From the NCBI RefSeq assembly GCF_900215295.1, contig NZ_OCMF01000005.1, positions 95,831 through 159,830 on the forward strand: a DNA stretch of 64,000 nucleotides, written 5' to 3'. The position numbers were made by a program, and so were the translations under genes. This stretch comes from Salinimicrobium sediminis (GTDB taxonomy: Bacteria > Bacteroidota > Bacteroidia > Flavobacteriales > Flavobacteriaceae). Within the stretch, counting starts at the first letter, position 1; each line of letters starts with the position of its first letter. The notes under the pieces were generated by a model, which saw only the letters and a program-made list of their open reading frames with translations, was not told where the DNA came from and did not search any database. This document shows positions 8,403 through 16,990 of this stretch, one piece after another.

Positions 8403-9329
8403 ATGACTAACGGCAAGGCAAAAAGTGCTAAAAAGAAAGAAGGTTTTACCTACTGGTGGACCAGCCGGGCAAAAAAGATCATTCTTCCGGGGCTGGAAGG
8501 ACTTTCTCTTTTTGACCTTTACATTATTTTTTATGCAGGAATTGTCAAGGGTACTTTTTCGGCAAGGGCAAGTGCTATCTCTTTTAGTTTTGTACTGGCC
8601 CTGTTCCCTTTTTTGCTGTTTATATTAAACCTCATTCCCTTTATTGACTTTATTGATGATTTCCAGATCCTGTTCCTGGATTTTATCGATTCGCTGCTGC
8701 CCCCGGGAACAAGCGCATTTTTTGACGATATTTTTTACGATATCGCAGCCCGCAAAAGGGGAGGACTTTTATCTTTTGTTTTTTTGCTTTCCATTGCTTT
8801 AATGGCAAACGGCGTTAATGCAGTGTTTACCGGCTTTGAATTCTCCTATCACACCAAAATAAACCGTTCAATTATAAGACAATATTTCATTGCAGTAGGG
8901 GTTTCATTAATTATGGCCCTTTTATTGCTAACTACTGTAGTAGTAACTGTTTATTTGACATTCTTAACAGAAGACCTTAAAAGTCTGGGAGTCGTAGATG
9001 ATACGGTAATGTGGATAAATGTGGGCAGGTATATAATATTTATATGTCTGGTATATATAGGAGTAGCGATCCTTTATTATTTTGGAACCAAAGAAAGCAG
9101 ATTGAGCCGCTTTTTTTCAATAGGAGCTTTTTTTGCTACTATTTTGATCATTCTGACAACTTATCTATTTGGGATTTACATTGAAAATTTTTCAAACTAT
9201 AATGAGCTCTATGGTTCGATTGGAGCACTGTTGATTTTGATGGTGTATATCTGGATAAATTCTAATATATTGTTGCTCGGTTTTGAACTAAATGCCTCTC
9301 TTATGAGATTAAAACGAAATAAAAAATAA
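8403..9329 (+). CDS. YihY/BrkB-family inner-membrane protein
   Basis: The 308-residue integral membrane protein belongs to the YihY/virulence-factor-BrkB family. The signature FSARASAISFSFVLALFP lies near residues 50-68, followed by about five more hydrophobic segments. The conserved YGSIGALLILMVYIWINS is near 276-293, close to the C-terminus. Biochemical function is not established in this family; older annotations as ribonuclease BN are wrong. The stop of nadC and this start are 3 bp apart, so the two are probably co-transcribed. The chalcone-isomerase-like gene follows after 21 bp, probably in the same operon. Confidence 0.85.
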   Translation: MTNGKAKSAKKKEGFTYWWTSRAKKIILPGLEGLSLFDLYIIFYAGIVKGTFSARASAISFSFVLALFPFLLFILNLIPFIDFIDDFQILFLDFIDSLLPPGTSAFFDDIFYDIAARKRGGLLSFVFLLSIALMANGVNAVFTGFEFSYHTKINRSIIRQYFIAVGVSLIMALLLLTTVVVTVYLTFLTEDLKSLGVVDDTVMWINVGRYIIFICLVYIGVAILYYFGTKESRLSRFFSIGAFFATILIILTTYLFGIYIENFSNYNELYGSIGALLILMVYIWINSNILLLGFELNASLMRLKRNKK

Positions 9330-9350
9330 CTTTTTAACAAAAATTCAATT

Positions 9351-9914
9351 ATGAAAAATCTGCTTTTATTAATAATGGCCGTTGTGGTTTCATCTACCGC
9401 CGTAGCTCAAAAAGAGGTTGGAGGAGTAACTCTTCCTGCAACTCAAAAATTCAAAGAACATACGTTGCATCTTAATGGAGCCGGGGTTCGGGAGAAGCTA
9501 TGGATAGATCTTTATGCCGCCGGACTATATCTTGAGAAAAAAACTTCCAATGCAGACGAGGTGCTGAACTCTGATAAACCTATGGCCATAAAGCTTCATA
9601 TCGTTTCTAAACTTATTACCAGTGACAAGATGGTGGAAGCGGTGACCGAAGGTTTTGAAAAAGCCACCAATGGCAATACAGCTCCAATTCAGGATGAGAT
9701 CAATACCATGTTAGGTTTCTTTAAAGAAGATATCAAAAAGAATGACGTTTTTGATCTTGTTTATGTTCCTTCTAAAGGAGTTATTGCGCACAAGAACGGT
9801 AAAGAAAGGGGTGTAGTCGAAGGGAAAGAGTTTAAAAAAGCGCTTTTTGGAATCTGGCTTTCTAACAGGCCTGCAGACGATGATCTTAAGAAAGAACTTC
9901 TTTCCGGAAAATAA
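9351..9914 (+). CDS. Exported chalcone-isomerase-fold protein
   Basis: The 187-residue protein has a signal peptide ending near AVAQ (residues 1-19) and a chalcone isomerase-like domain, with the opening motif VGGVTLPATQKF and GVREKLWIDLYAAGLYLE near 47-65. In bacteria this fold is usually not a flavonoid isomerase but a fatty-acid- or ligand-binding protein. The conserved GIWLSNRPADDDLKKELL end is typical of the Bacteroidota group. It is predicted to be periplasmic. It is the last gene before an intrinsic terminator at 9935-9968. Confidence 0.82.
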   Translation: MKNLLLLIMAVVVSSTAVAQKEVGGVTLPATQKFKEHTLHLNGAGVREKLWIDLYAAGLYLEKKTSNADEVLNSDKPMAIKLHIVSKLITSDKMVEAVTEGFEKATNGNTAPIQDEINTMLGFFKEDIKKNDVFDLVYVPSKGVIAHKNGKERGVVEGKEFKKALFGIWLSNRPADDDLKKELLSGK

Positions 9915-9934
9915 TCCGGAAACAATCTTTAATC

Positions 9935-9968
9935 ATAAACCATTCTTTTTAGGATGGTTTATTTTTTT
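9935..9968 (+). terminator. Intrinsic terminator after the chalcone-isomerase-like gene
   Basis: An ataaaccat / atggtttat stem (about 9935-9962) has an 8-10 base loop, followed by a run of T. It closes the nadC-BrkB-CHI transcript just upstream of priA. Confidence 0.8.
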
Positions 9969-9983
9969 GCACCAAATTCCTTT

Positions 9984-9991
9984 TATTTTTG
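9984..9991 (+). promoter_or_regulatory. -7 box for priA
   Basis: TATTTTTG is a full match to TAnnTTTG, 15 bp before the priA ATG at 10007 and just after a terminator. The best upstream TTTG (9966-9969) is too close to be an ideal -33 element. Confidence 0.55.
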
Positions 9992-10006
9992 CTTAAAACC
10001 TACGGG

Positions 10007-12460
10007 ATGCCCTTCTTCATCAATGTAATTTTGCCGCTTCCGCTTGACAATCATTTTACATACAGCATTTCTGAAGCTGAAGCAAATTTTCTCAAGCCCG
10101 GCATGAGGGTAGCTGTTCCCTTCGGAAGATCAAAGGTTTATTCCGGAATTGTTTCTGAAGTACATCAAAATGACCCGAAGATCTATGAAGCCAAACCTAT
10201 AGAGCAAATATTGGATAAGAGTCCGGTGGTGACAGCAGCTCAAATGGAGTTTTGGAGTTGGATTGCTTCATATTATATGTGTACTGAAGGAGAAGTGTTA
10301 CGGGCAGCCATTCCAGGTGCTTTTCTTCTGGAAAGTGAAACTGTGGTGCAGCTTTTAAAAGGTGTGGAAGTGCAGGATGAGGAGCTCACAGATGATGAAT
10401 TCGTCCTTTATGAAGCCCTGCAACAGCAATCTTTGCTCAAGATCAACGAGATCATCCAGCTGCTGGATAAGAAAACGGTGCTTCCGGTGATCAATTCCCT
10501 GGTTGAGAAAAAGGTGGTAGCGGTAAACCAGGAGATCTATGAACAATACAAGCCTAAGCTGGAGCGACATGTGAGATTGCATGAGAAATATAAGGATGAA
10601 ACGGCCATGCATCAGCTTCTCGATGATTTGAGCAGAGCGCCAAAACAAAGAGAGGTGATTTTTGCCCTTTTTGGAATGACAGCACAGGGCAAAGACCTTA
10701 TTAAAATTTCAGAATTAACCAAAGAAAGTAAAGCTTCGGCAGCTGTTATTAAAGCTTTAATTGACAAAGAAGTGCTTGAGGAGGTGAAGGTTCGGGAGCA
10801 ACGATTTCAATTTGAAGAAGGAGAGCTGGCTGGAAAGGTTGCACTTAATGAGCATCAGCAACAGGCTCTTCAGGAAATTCAAACTGCATTTGAAACTCAG
10901 GATATCTGTTTGCTTCACGGAATTACCTCTTCGGGTAAAACAGAGCTTTATGTAGAGCTAATAGAAAAAGCAGTTTCAGAAGGGCAACAGGTGCTTTATT
11001 TGCTTCCGGAAATTGCCCTTACTGCCCAATTGATTACCCGGCTTCAGAATTATTTTGGAGAAAAGGTGCTTATTTATCACAGTAAATATTCTGTAAATGA
11101 GCGGGTAGAGGTGTACCAGAACGTTTTAAATAATCATGACAATGCACGAATTGTAATAGGTGTGCGTTCCAGTATCTTTTTACCTTTTCACGACCTGGGG
11201 CTCATCATCGTTGATGAGGAACATGAATCTACTTTTAAACAGTATGATCCTGCACCAAGATATAACGCCCGGGATGCTGCAGTTGTGCTGGCGAAAATGA
11301 ACGGAGCAAAGGTGCTTTTAGGATCGGCTACTCCGGCTTTGGAATCATATTTCAATGCCGAACACTCCAAATATGGTTTAGTAAACCTCGACCGCAGGTA
11401 TGGCAATGTACTGCAGCCAGAAATAGAGATCGTAGATATAAAGGAAAAGCACCGCAAGAAAAGAATGACCGGCCATTTTTCTGATAGACTGCTGGAAGAG
11501 ATCAGGGAAACGCTGAGCAACAACGAGCAAGTCATTCTTTTTCAGAACAGGCGTGGGTTTAGTCCAATCCTGGAATGTAATACCTGCGGGCATTCCCCCC
11601 AATGCCCTAACTGCGATGTAAGCCTTACCTACCACAGTCATAACAATCAACTGCGATGTCATTACTGTGGCTATCATATAGCTTTACAAACAAAATGTAT
11701 GGCGTGCGGCAGCATTGAATTATCCACCAAAGGTTTTGGGACAGAGAAAGTAGAGACCGAGTTAAAAGCTCTTTTTCCCGGACATCAAATTGGAAGAATG
11801 GATCTTGACACGACGCGCGGAAAGCATGGATATGAAAAGATCATTTCAGCTTTTGAGGAAGGAGAGATCGATATTCTGGTTGGAACACAAATGCTCACCA
11901 AAGGTCTCGATTTTCGAAATGTACGGCTGGTGGGGATCATGAATGCCGATACGCTACTCAACTTTCCCGATTTTAGGGCGCATGAGCGGAGTTTTCAATT
12001 GATGCTACAAGTTGCAGGGAGAGCGGGAAGGACAAAGAAACGCGGTCTTGTGCTTATCCAAACTTATAATCCACATCACCAGATCGTGCAGCAGGTTTCT
12101 ACCAACAATTACCTGGATATGTACAAAGAGCAGCTGGAGGAGCGAAGAAATTACAAATATCCACCTTTCTACAGGCTCATCAGGATAACCCTTAAAGGCA
12201 GGGATTATTCCAGAGTAAATGAGGGTGCAGAATGGTTGGCGACATCACTTAAGAATTCCTTTTATGAGAACGTGTTGGGGCCGGAATTTCCCCCAATCGC
12301 CAGGATAAGGAATGAGTACCATAAGAATATTCTCATAAAAATTCCGCAGAAGCAGTCACTTGCGAAAACAAAGGAGCTCGTAAGCAGAGTACTACAAAGT
12401 TTTAAAGCAATTGGCGCCTACAGGGGTGTGAAAACTGTAATTAATGTAGATCCTTATTGA
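10007..12460 (+). CDS. priA: Primosomal replication restart helicase
   Basis: PriA is a 3'-5' superfamily 2 helicase that reloads the replisome at stalled forks. The N-terminal DNA-binding domain begins at MPFFINVILPLPL. Walker A (GITSSGKTELY) is near residues 308-318, DEEH near 406-409, GSATP near 443, and the zinc-binding block runs from CNTCGHSPQCPNC through CHYCGYH to CMACGS near 525-575. Helicase motifs V and VI (GTQMLTKGLDF, LLQVAGRAGR) follow. I start at the ATG at 10007; the frame extends to a TTG at 9989 that would overlap the -7 box. Its stop overlaps the converging LytTR regulator gene by 7 bp. Confidence 0.97.
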   Translation: MPFFINVILPLPLDNHFTYSISEAEANFLKPGMRVAVPFGRSKVYSGIVSEVHQNDPKIYEAKPIEQILDKSPVVTAAQMEFWSWIASYYMCTEGEVLRAAIPGAFLLESETVVQLLKGVEVQDEELTDDEFVLYEALQQQSLLKINEIIQLLDKKTVLPVINSLVEKKVVAVNQEIYEQYKPKLERHVRLHEKYKDETAMHQLLDDLSRAPKQREVIFALFGMTAQGKDLIKISELTKESKASAAVIKALIDKEVLEEVKVREQRFQFEEGELAGKVALNEHQQQALQEIQTAFETQDICLLHGITSSGKTELYVELIEKAVSEGQQVLYLLPEIALTAQLITRLQNYFGEKVLIYHSKYSVNERVEVYQNVLNNHDNARIVIGVRSSIFLPFHDLGLIIVDEEHESTFKQYDPAPRYNARDAAVVLAKMNGAKVLLGSATPALESYFNAEHSKYGLVNLDRRYGNVLQPEIEIVDIKEKHRKKRMTGHFSDRLLEEIRETLSNNEQVILFQNRRGFSPILECNTCGHSPQCPNCDVSLTYHSHNNQLRCHYCGYHIALQTKCMACGSIELSTKGFGTEKVETELKALFPGHQIGRMDLDTTRGKHGYEKIISAFEEGEIDILVGTQMLTKGLDFRNVRLVGIMNADTLLNFPDFRAHERSFQLMLQVAGRAGRTKKRGLVLIQTYNPHHQIVQQVSTNNYLDMYKEQLEERRNYKYPPFYRLIRITLKGRDYSRVNEGAEWLATSLKNSFYENVLGPEFPPIARIRNEYHKNILIKIPQKQSLAKTKELVSRVLQSFKAIGAYRGVKTVINVDPY

Positions 12461-13164
12461 TTCGCAGCCAGTGCTTCAATAAGATTTGATTTTTTATGCC
12501 TGCTTAAAGGAATCTGTTGTTTGTCTATCTCAATGTTCCTGCTGTTGTAGCGTTCTATCTTGTCCAGGTTTACAATGTAGGATTTGTGGATCCTCAGGAA
12601 TTTGTTGGATGGCAACTGGTTTTCAAAAGACTTCATGGTAGCAAGTACTATGAAATTATCTTTTTCGGTGACAAATTTCACATAATCTCCTAAGGCTTCA
12701 ATGTATTTAAGCTTATTAAGGAAAACTTTACGGTTCTTTAAATTGCTTTTTACAAAGATATAGTTATCATCTTCTGGTGGGGCACCTTCATGTTTAAGCC
12801 GGTAAAGGTTGATTGCTTTGGATACCGCGTTAAGAAAACGTTCTTTGGAAATAGGTTTGTGTAGATAATCTACAGCATCGTAATCAAAAGCTTTAAAAGC
12901 ATATTTGGTCTTTCCTGTGACGAAGATGATCTGAGGTTTGTTGGGAAGATCGTCCAGCAGGTCAAAACCTGATAGAATTGGCATTTCAATGTCAAGAAAT
13001 ATTAGGTCTACTTCTATGTCCAGTAAGCCATTTTTGGTTTCAATGGCATTGTTGTATTCTGCAACCAATTTAAGATTTGGGTGGTCTTTGATAAGCTTTA
13101 CAATAGAAAGGCGTTGCAAGCTTGAATCATCTACTACTGCACATTTAAGTATAACTTCTTCCAC
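12454..13164 (-). CDS. LytTR-family two-component response regulator
   Basis: This DNA-binding response regulator has a receiver domain (about 1-120: acidic pair D12/D13, phospho-acceptor D58 in FLDIEMP, T/K in FVTGKTKYAFKAF) and a LytTR domain (about 140-235, with YIEALGDYVKFVT and FLRIHKSYIVNLDKIE). LytTR regulators bind short direct repeats and in Bacteroidota usually pair with LytS/YesM-type sensor kinases. No kinase gene is adjacent, so it is an orphan here. The gene is monocistronic, overlapping the 3' end of priA and divergent from rpsF. The target genes are unknown. Confidence 0.93.
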   Translation of the reverse strand: MEEVILKCAVVDDSSLQRLSIVKLIKDHPNLKLVAEYNNAIETKNGLLDIEVDLIFLDIEMPILSGFDLLDDLPNKPQIIFVTGKTKYAFKAFDYDAVDYLHKPISKERFLNAVSKAINLYRLKHEGAPPEDDNYIFVKSNLKNRKVFLNKLKYIEALGDYVKFVTEKDNFIVLATMKSFENQLPSNKFLRIHKSYIVNLDKIERYNSRNIEIDKQQIPLSRHKKSNLIEALAANQ

Positions 13165-13268
13165 TATAAAAAGGTTAGATCATAGCAATAATAAATAAAA
13201 AAAATCATAAAAAAAAGTAAAAGAGGAATTTCACCGATTAAAAAAGCAGTTTAGCCAGGCAGTTCTTG

Positions 13269-13299
13269 TTTGTAGAATAAAATAATAATGTTACTTTTG
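13269..13299 (+). promoter_or_regulatory. Promoter of the rpsF-rpsR-rplI operon
   Basis: TTTG at 13269-13272 and TACTTTTG at 13292-13299 are separated by 19 bp. This matches the Bacteroidota TTTG-N19-TAnnTTTG promoter pattern. The box ends 29 bases before the rpsF start. Confidence 0.8.
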
Positions 13300-13328
13300 C
13301 AGCCAATTTAATTTAAAGTAAATTTTTT

Positions 13329-13667
13329 ATGAATCATTATGAAACTGTTTTCATCTTGAATCCCGTTTTATCTGATGACCAGATAAAGGAAACAGTTCAG
13401 AAATACGAAGATTTTCTTGTTTCTAACGGTGCCAAGATGATATCAAAAGAGAACTGGGGGCTAAAGAAATTGGCTTACCCAATTCAGCACAAAAAGAGTG
13501 GTTTTTATCACTTGTTTGAGTTCACCGCTCCGGGTGAAGCAATCAATCCATTGGAGGTTGAATTTAGAAGAGATGAGCGTATGATGCGTTATCTTACTGT
13601 GAGCTTAGACAAACATGCAGTTGCCTGGGCAGAGAAGAGAAGGAATAGAAACAAAGAAAAAGCGTAG
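13329..13667 (+). CDS. rpsF: 30S ribosomal protein S6
   Basis: S6 binds 16S rRNA in the platform of the small subunit together with S18. The 112-residue protein begins [15 protein letters not shown] and contains the family features [23 protein letters not shown] (the conserved KLAYPI is near 46-51) and [14 protein letters not shown] near 78-91. It ends with a basic tail. It is the first gene of the classical rpsF-rpsR-rplI operon, with rpsR after 2 bp, under a recognisable promoter. No single-stranded-DNA-binding gene lies between, unlike in many Firmicutes. Confidence 0.98.
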   Translation: MNHYETVFILNPVLSDDQIKETVQKYEDFLVSNGAKMISKENWGLKKLAYPIQHKKSGFYHLFEFTAPGEAINPLEVEFRRDERMMRYLTVSLDKHAVAWAEKRRNRNKEKA

Positions 13668-13669
13668 TT

Positions 13670-13966
13670 ATGTCATCTATAGAACAACAAGCTAAAGGAA
13701 AGAAAGACGGAGAGATCAGGTATCTTACCCCGTTGAATATTGAGACAAACAAGGCTAAGAAATACTGTCGTTTTAAAAGATCTGGTATTAAATATATCGA
13801 TTATAAAGATCCGGATTTCTTAATGAGCTTCGTAAACGAGCAGGGGAAATTATTGCCTCGTCGTTTGACCGGTACTTCCTTGAAATATCAGAGAAAAGTG
13901 GCTGTAGCTGTTAAACGCGCACGTCATTTAGCATTAATGCCTTATGTTGGCGATTTACTAAAATAA
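13670..13966 (+). CDS. rpsR: 30S ribosomal protein S18
   Basis: S18 is the platform partner of S6 in the small subunit. The 98 residues are a little longer than the usual 75-80 because of an N-terminal extension ([19 protein letters not shown]), which is common in Bacteroidota. The core is [22 protein letters not shown], with the family residues in RFKRSGI, followed by [33 protein letters not shown]. That second region contains the canonical S18 signature at about residues 60-90. It is the middle gene of the ribosomal operon and is followed by rplI after 12 bp. Confidence 0.98.
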   Translation: MSSIEQQAKGKKDGEIRYLTPLNIETNKAKKYCRFKRSGIKYIDYKDPDFLMSFVNEQGKLLPRRLTGTSLKYQRKVAVAVKRARHLALMPYVGDLLK

Positions 13967-13978
13967 AAAGGGGCTATT

Positions 13979-14434
13979 ATGGATGTGATATTAAAGAAAG
14001 ACGTAGAAAAGTTAGGATTTAAAGATGATGTGGTTTCGGTAAAACCGGGATATGGCCGCAACTTCCTTATTCCTCAAGGTGCTGCTGTATTGGCAACCCC
14101 TTCTGCAAAAAAAGTTTTGGAAGAAACTTTAAAGCAGCGTTCTTACAAAGAGAAAAAGCAAATTGAAGATGCAAAAGCTCAGGCTGCAAAACTTCAGAAT
14201 TTGGATATTAAACTTACTGCAAAAGCAGGTGCCGGTGATAAGATCTTTGGATCTGTAACCGATGCAGATCTTGCTGATGCTCTTGCAAAAGAAGGAGTTG
14301 AGATCGAAAAGAAATACATTTCTATCGCTGGTGGAAACATCAAGCGTTTAGGACAGTATGATGCTACTTTGCGTTTTCACCGTGAGGTGGTTACTAACTT
14401 CAACTTTGAAGTGGTAGCAGAAGCACAAGCTTAA
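13979..14434 (+). CDS. rplI: 50S ribosomal protein L9
   Basis: L9 binds 23S rRNA at the base of the L1 stalk and helps maintain frame. The 151-residue product has the N-terminal L9 domain with GFKDDVVSVKPGYGRNFLIPQGAA (its core signature is near 13-36), a long connecting helix rich in Lys, Gln and Glu (about 45-75), and the C-terminal globular domain (about 80-148) with KIFGSVTDADLADAL. It closes the operon and is followed by a terminator at 14454. Confidence 0.98.
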   Translation: MDVILKKDVEKLGFKDDVVSVKPGYGRNFLIPQGAAVLATPSAKKVLEETLKQRSYKEKKQIEDAKAQAAKLQNLDIKLTAKAGAGDKIFGSVTDADLADALAKEGVEIEKKYISIAGGNIKRLGQYDATLRFHREVVTNFNFEVVAEAQA

Positions 14435-14453
14435 TTGCTGATAAGATAACTTT

Positions 14454-14486
14454 AAAGCCTGCTTCTAACGGAGTGGGCTTTTTTAT
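14454..14486 (+). terminator. Intrinsic terminator of the rplI operon
   Basis: A nine-pair stem with two G-U pairs (aagcctgct / agtgggctt) is followed by TTTTTTA. It lies 20 bp after the rplI stop. Confidence 0.8.
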
Positions 14487-14493
14487 TTAGTAT

Positions 14494-14580
14494 TGAGATG
14501 TGAGATGTGAGATTTGAAATGTGAAACTGTAAAACAGATTTTGAAAAACCTTGAACCTTAGACCTTAAACTTTAAACCTT
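14494..14580. repeat. Two period-7 repeat tracts before the DUF6495 gene
   Basis: The first tract (14494-14528) has the units tgagatg, tgagatg, tgagatt, tgaaatg and tgaaact. The second (14546-14580) has aaacctt, gaacctt, agacctt, aaacttt and aaacctt. The second tract ends three bases before the ATG of the next gene, so it forms that gene's entire proximal 5' region. Confidence 0.8.
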
Positions 14581-14583
14581 TTT

Positions 14584-15060
14584 ATGAAGTACGCCCGATT
14601 AACAAAAGAGCAGTTCGAGGAGCTGCACCAGGAATTCATTAATTTTCTTGCATCACAGTCGATAACCGGAGATGAGTGGGAGAGTATAAAAAAGAATAAA
14701 CCCGAAGTTGCTGAGCAGGAACTGGATGTTTTTAGTGACCTGGTGTGGGAAGGAGTACTTAACCAGGCAAAATTCCTCGAGCATATTTCTCCTAACCAAA
14801 TTTATCTATTTAAGATCACCGAATTTACCATAAATCTAATTGGGGTTAAAGTAGAATATGAAGCTATTGATATTACCACCCGCCAGGGATATGCCTGGCT
14901 GCAACAAAATTTGATGGATAACCGGGTCTCGCTTTACACTTCATCAAAAAATATAAGTGATGATCGCAATAAAGATATTTTTGCATTAATTCAGCAGGGA
15001 GCGGTGATCACCAAAGGAGATCTATATGAATTTTTTGAAAAGCACCTGAATCCGGAATAA
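14584..15060 (+). CDS. DUF6495-family protein, function unknown
   Basis: The 158-residue soluble protein starts MKYARLTKEQFEELHQEFINFLA and fits the DUF6495 family that is conserved in Bacteroidota. It is acidic and mostly helical at the N-terminus. The middle contains the conserved stretch FLEHISPNQIYLFK near 75-88, and later GYAWLQQNLMDNRVSLYTSSK near 110-130. I see no catalytic motif, signal peptide or membrane helix. The upstream region is made of period-7 repeats, so copy-number changes could alter its expression (inference). It converges on the DUF721 gene 2 bp away. Confidence 0.75.
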   Translation: MKYARLTKEQFEELHQEFINFLASQSITGDEWESIKKNKPEVAEQELDVFSDLVWEGVLNQAKFLEHISPNQIYLFKITEFTINLIGVKVEYEAIDITTRQGYAWLQQNLMDNRVSLYTSSKNISDDRNKDIFALIQQGAVITKGDLYEFFEKHLNPE

Positions 15061-15062
15061 CT

Positions 15063-15359
15063 TCAGCGTAAAATGATCTTTTTGATCAGGTCTCTCCCCA
15101 GCTCTTCGTTGAGCATTTTTATAATCTTTTCTTTTCCGTAGCTGAGTTCTTCCCGTAGCACAGATGAACTTAACTGCACGTAAAGGGTATCGCGTTCCAG
15201 TTTAATGGAGGTTGTGTATTTCTCTATGGCAGGACCCATCTGGCTGTTCCAAACCTCCCGCACATGTACCTTATCCAGCCCTTTTTGCAATTTGTTATCG
15301 CTAACAAATTCTTTTAGTGCATCGCTAATACTTATGTGGTCATTAATTCTCTTCGCCAT
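15063..15359 (-). CDS. DUF721 (DciA-like) protein
   Basis: The 98-residue basic protein matches the DUF721 family, whose actinobacterial and proteobacterial members (DciA) load the replicative helicase DnaB. Motifs seen are ISDALKEFVSDNKLQKGLDKVHVREVWNSQMGP (of which VWNSQMGP near 45-52 is diagnostic) and LYVQLSSSVLREELSYGKEKIIKMLNEELG toward the end. The helicase-loader role is inferred from the family. It fits the position in one operon with recF, overlapping the lipoprotein gene upstream by 17 bp. Confidence 0.85.
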   Translation of the reverse strand: MAKRINDHISISDALKEFVSDNKLQKGLDKVHVREVWNSQMGPAIEKYTTSIKLERDTLYVQLSSSVLREELSYGKEKIIKMLNEELGRDLIKKIILR

Positions 15360-15777
15360 AGTTGCCGGAATAGGGGGTGAAACGTCTATAGGTGTAAATA
15401 ATGCCGTCCCGGTTTAGAACGACAAGTTCATCTTCTTCGGAAGAAAGTACGGTTTCCTTCCAGTTTGCGTAGGGAGTGGAATAGTACAAATTAATACTGT
15501 CATTTTCAACCTTTACCTTAAATTTCTCTGCATCATTGGTGGTAATAAAACTTCCGTCGATCTGAGGTTTAACCTTTTTTCTGAAGCCATTTGCGCTATC
15601 CACCTCAATATAATCTACCCATTCGCTAAAGCGGAATTCCTTAGAGATTCCTTCGGGTAGGTCTGCCTGTTCAATTTCCCAGTAACCGTTTAGGTTTTGT
15701 ATTTTTTCTTCATGATCATTACTGCTGCAACTTATAAGCAGGCTTAAAAACAGAATTATGGAAATGCCTTTTTTCAC
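15343..15777 (-). CDS. Lipoprotein, lipocalin-like, unknown function
   Basis: The 144-residue protein has a lipoprotein signal peptide ([18 protein letters not shown], lipobox cysteine near residue 17). A small beta-rich domain follows, beginning [13 protein letters not shown], which resembles the lipocalin-like proteins that flavobacteria attach to membranes. It overlaps recF by 4 bp and the DUF721 gene by 17 bp, so it is translationally coupled in the recF operon. No link to DNA repair can be read from the sequence, and the coupling may be accidental. Confidence 0.75.
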   Translation of the reverse strand: MKKGISIILFLSLLISCSSNDHEEKIQNLNGYWEIEQADLPEGISKEFRFSEWVDYIEVDSANGFRKKVKPQIDGSFITTNDAEKFKVKVENDSINLYYSTPYANWKETVLSSEEDELVVLNRDGIIYTYRRFTPYSGNYGEEN

Positions 15778-16853
15778 AGGTAAAACATTTTATAGGTTTG
15801 GCCGGTGCCTTTAACTACTTTTTCGGTGCGGTCACCATGAGTGTCGCTTATAAACAACTGCCCCAACTCATCTGTCGCCACCAGGTCAACAATATGTGCC
15901 ACCCGGTTCTCATCAAGCTTGTCAAATATATCATCCATGAGGAGAATCGGAGAAACTTTGCTTAGGTCTTTTATAAAGTCGAACTGTGCTAATTTTAAAG
16001 CGATCAGGAATGACTTTTGTTGCCCCTGGGAACCGAATTTTTTAATAGGATGCCCGGCTATTTCAAAAATGAGATCATCCTTGTGTGTGCCCACTCCGGT
16101 ATACTGCAGCGTCATATCTTTTTGAAGGCTGTTTTCCAATTGATCCTTAAAACTGCCATCATCCAACTGACTTTTATAGGTGATAGTTACCTCTTCGCGC
16201 CCGTTGCTAATGGTATCATATCGCTTCTTAAAAATGGGAATAAATGTTTTAAGGAATTCTTTTCGCTTCAGGAAAAGATCATTTCCCAATTCCTCCAGCT
16301 GCATGTTGTAAACCGAAAGTGTTTCGCGGTCAAAGCTGTTGTTTGCAGCAAAATATTTCAGCAGGGAATTGCGTTGTGCAAGGATCTTTCCGTAGTTGAT
16401 GAGGTTGTTCAGGTATTTATTGTCACTTTGGGAGATCACTCCATCCATGAATTTTCTTCTGGTCTCACTGCCCTCAATAATAAGATCTCTGTCTGCGGGT
16501 GAAATGATCACGGTGGGAATGAAGCCTATATGTTCACTAAATTTTTCATAAGGCTTATTATTTCTTTTGATCACCTTTTTTTGCCCACGCTTGGCACTCA
16601 CGATGATCTGCTCTTCCCGCTCTTTCTTTTCAAAGATCCCATCGATCACAAAAAAATCCGAATCATGATTTATGTTTTGGCTGGTGATGGGATTGAAGTA
16701 ACTTTTTCCGAAGGAAAGATGATAGATGCTGTCGAGGATATTGGTTTTTCCAATCCCGTTATTCCCTACCATGCAATTAATCTTTTGATCAAAATGAAAT
16801 TCGGCCGTTGTAAAATTCTTATAATTGAGTAAGGAAAGGTTTTTTAAAAACAT
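15774..16853 (-). CDS. recF: DNA replication and repair protein RecF
   Basis: RecF is an SMC-like ATPase that helps load RecA on gapped DNA through the RecFOR pathway. In 359 residues, Walker A ([11 protein letters not shown]) is near 30-40, the family motif [20 protein letters not shown] near 117-136, the ABC signature [18 protein letters not shown] near 272-289, and Walker [12 protein letters not shown] near 304-314. The length is normal. It is the first gene of a three-gene minus-strand operon with a lipoprotein and a DUF721 gene, and is about 140 bp from the divergent TPR gene. Confidence 0.97.
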   Translation of the reverse strand: MFLKNLSLLNYKNFTTAEFHFDQKINCMVGNNGIGKTNILDSIYHLSFGKSYFNPITSQNINHDSDFFVIDGIFEKKEREEQIIVSAKRGQKKVIKRNNKPYEKFSEHIGFIPTVIISPADRDLIIEGSETRRKFMDGVISQSDNKYLNNLINYGKILAQRNSLLKYFAANNSFDRETLSVYNMQLEELGNDLFLKRKEFLKTFIPIFKKRYDTISNGREEVTITYKSQLDDGSFKDQLENSLQKDMTLQYTGVGTHKDDLIFEIAGHPIKKFGSQGQQKSFLIALKLAQFDFIKDLSKVSPILLMDDIFDKLDENRVAHIVDLVATDELGQLFISDTHGDRTEKVVKGTGQTYKMFYL

Positions 16854-16970
16854 ATATAACTGATATTCAGAAGAATGAATTCCATAGGGAGCCTGGCCGG
16901 CAGGGCTTGCAAATTAGCATAAATAAACAATTTAATTCCCTTTAAGTTTTAAAGAAAAATTCTATTTTTG

Positions 16971-16978
16971 CGCTTCAT
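16971..16978 (+). promoter_or_regulatory. -7 box for the TPR-ribH operon
   Basis: TATTTTTG followed by CGC is a perfect TAnnTTTG box, ending 12 bases before the ATG at 16991. No clear -33 TTTG at the usual distance was found. Confidence 0.6.
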
Positions 16979-16990
16979 TAACGTTTATTT

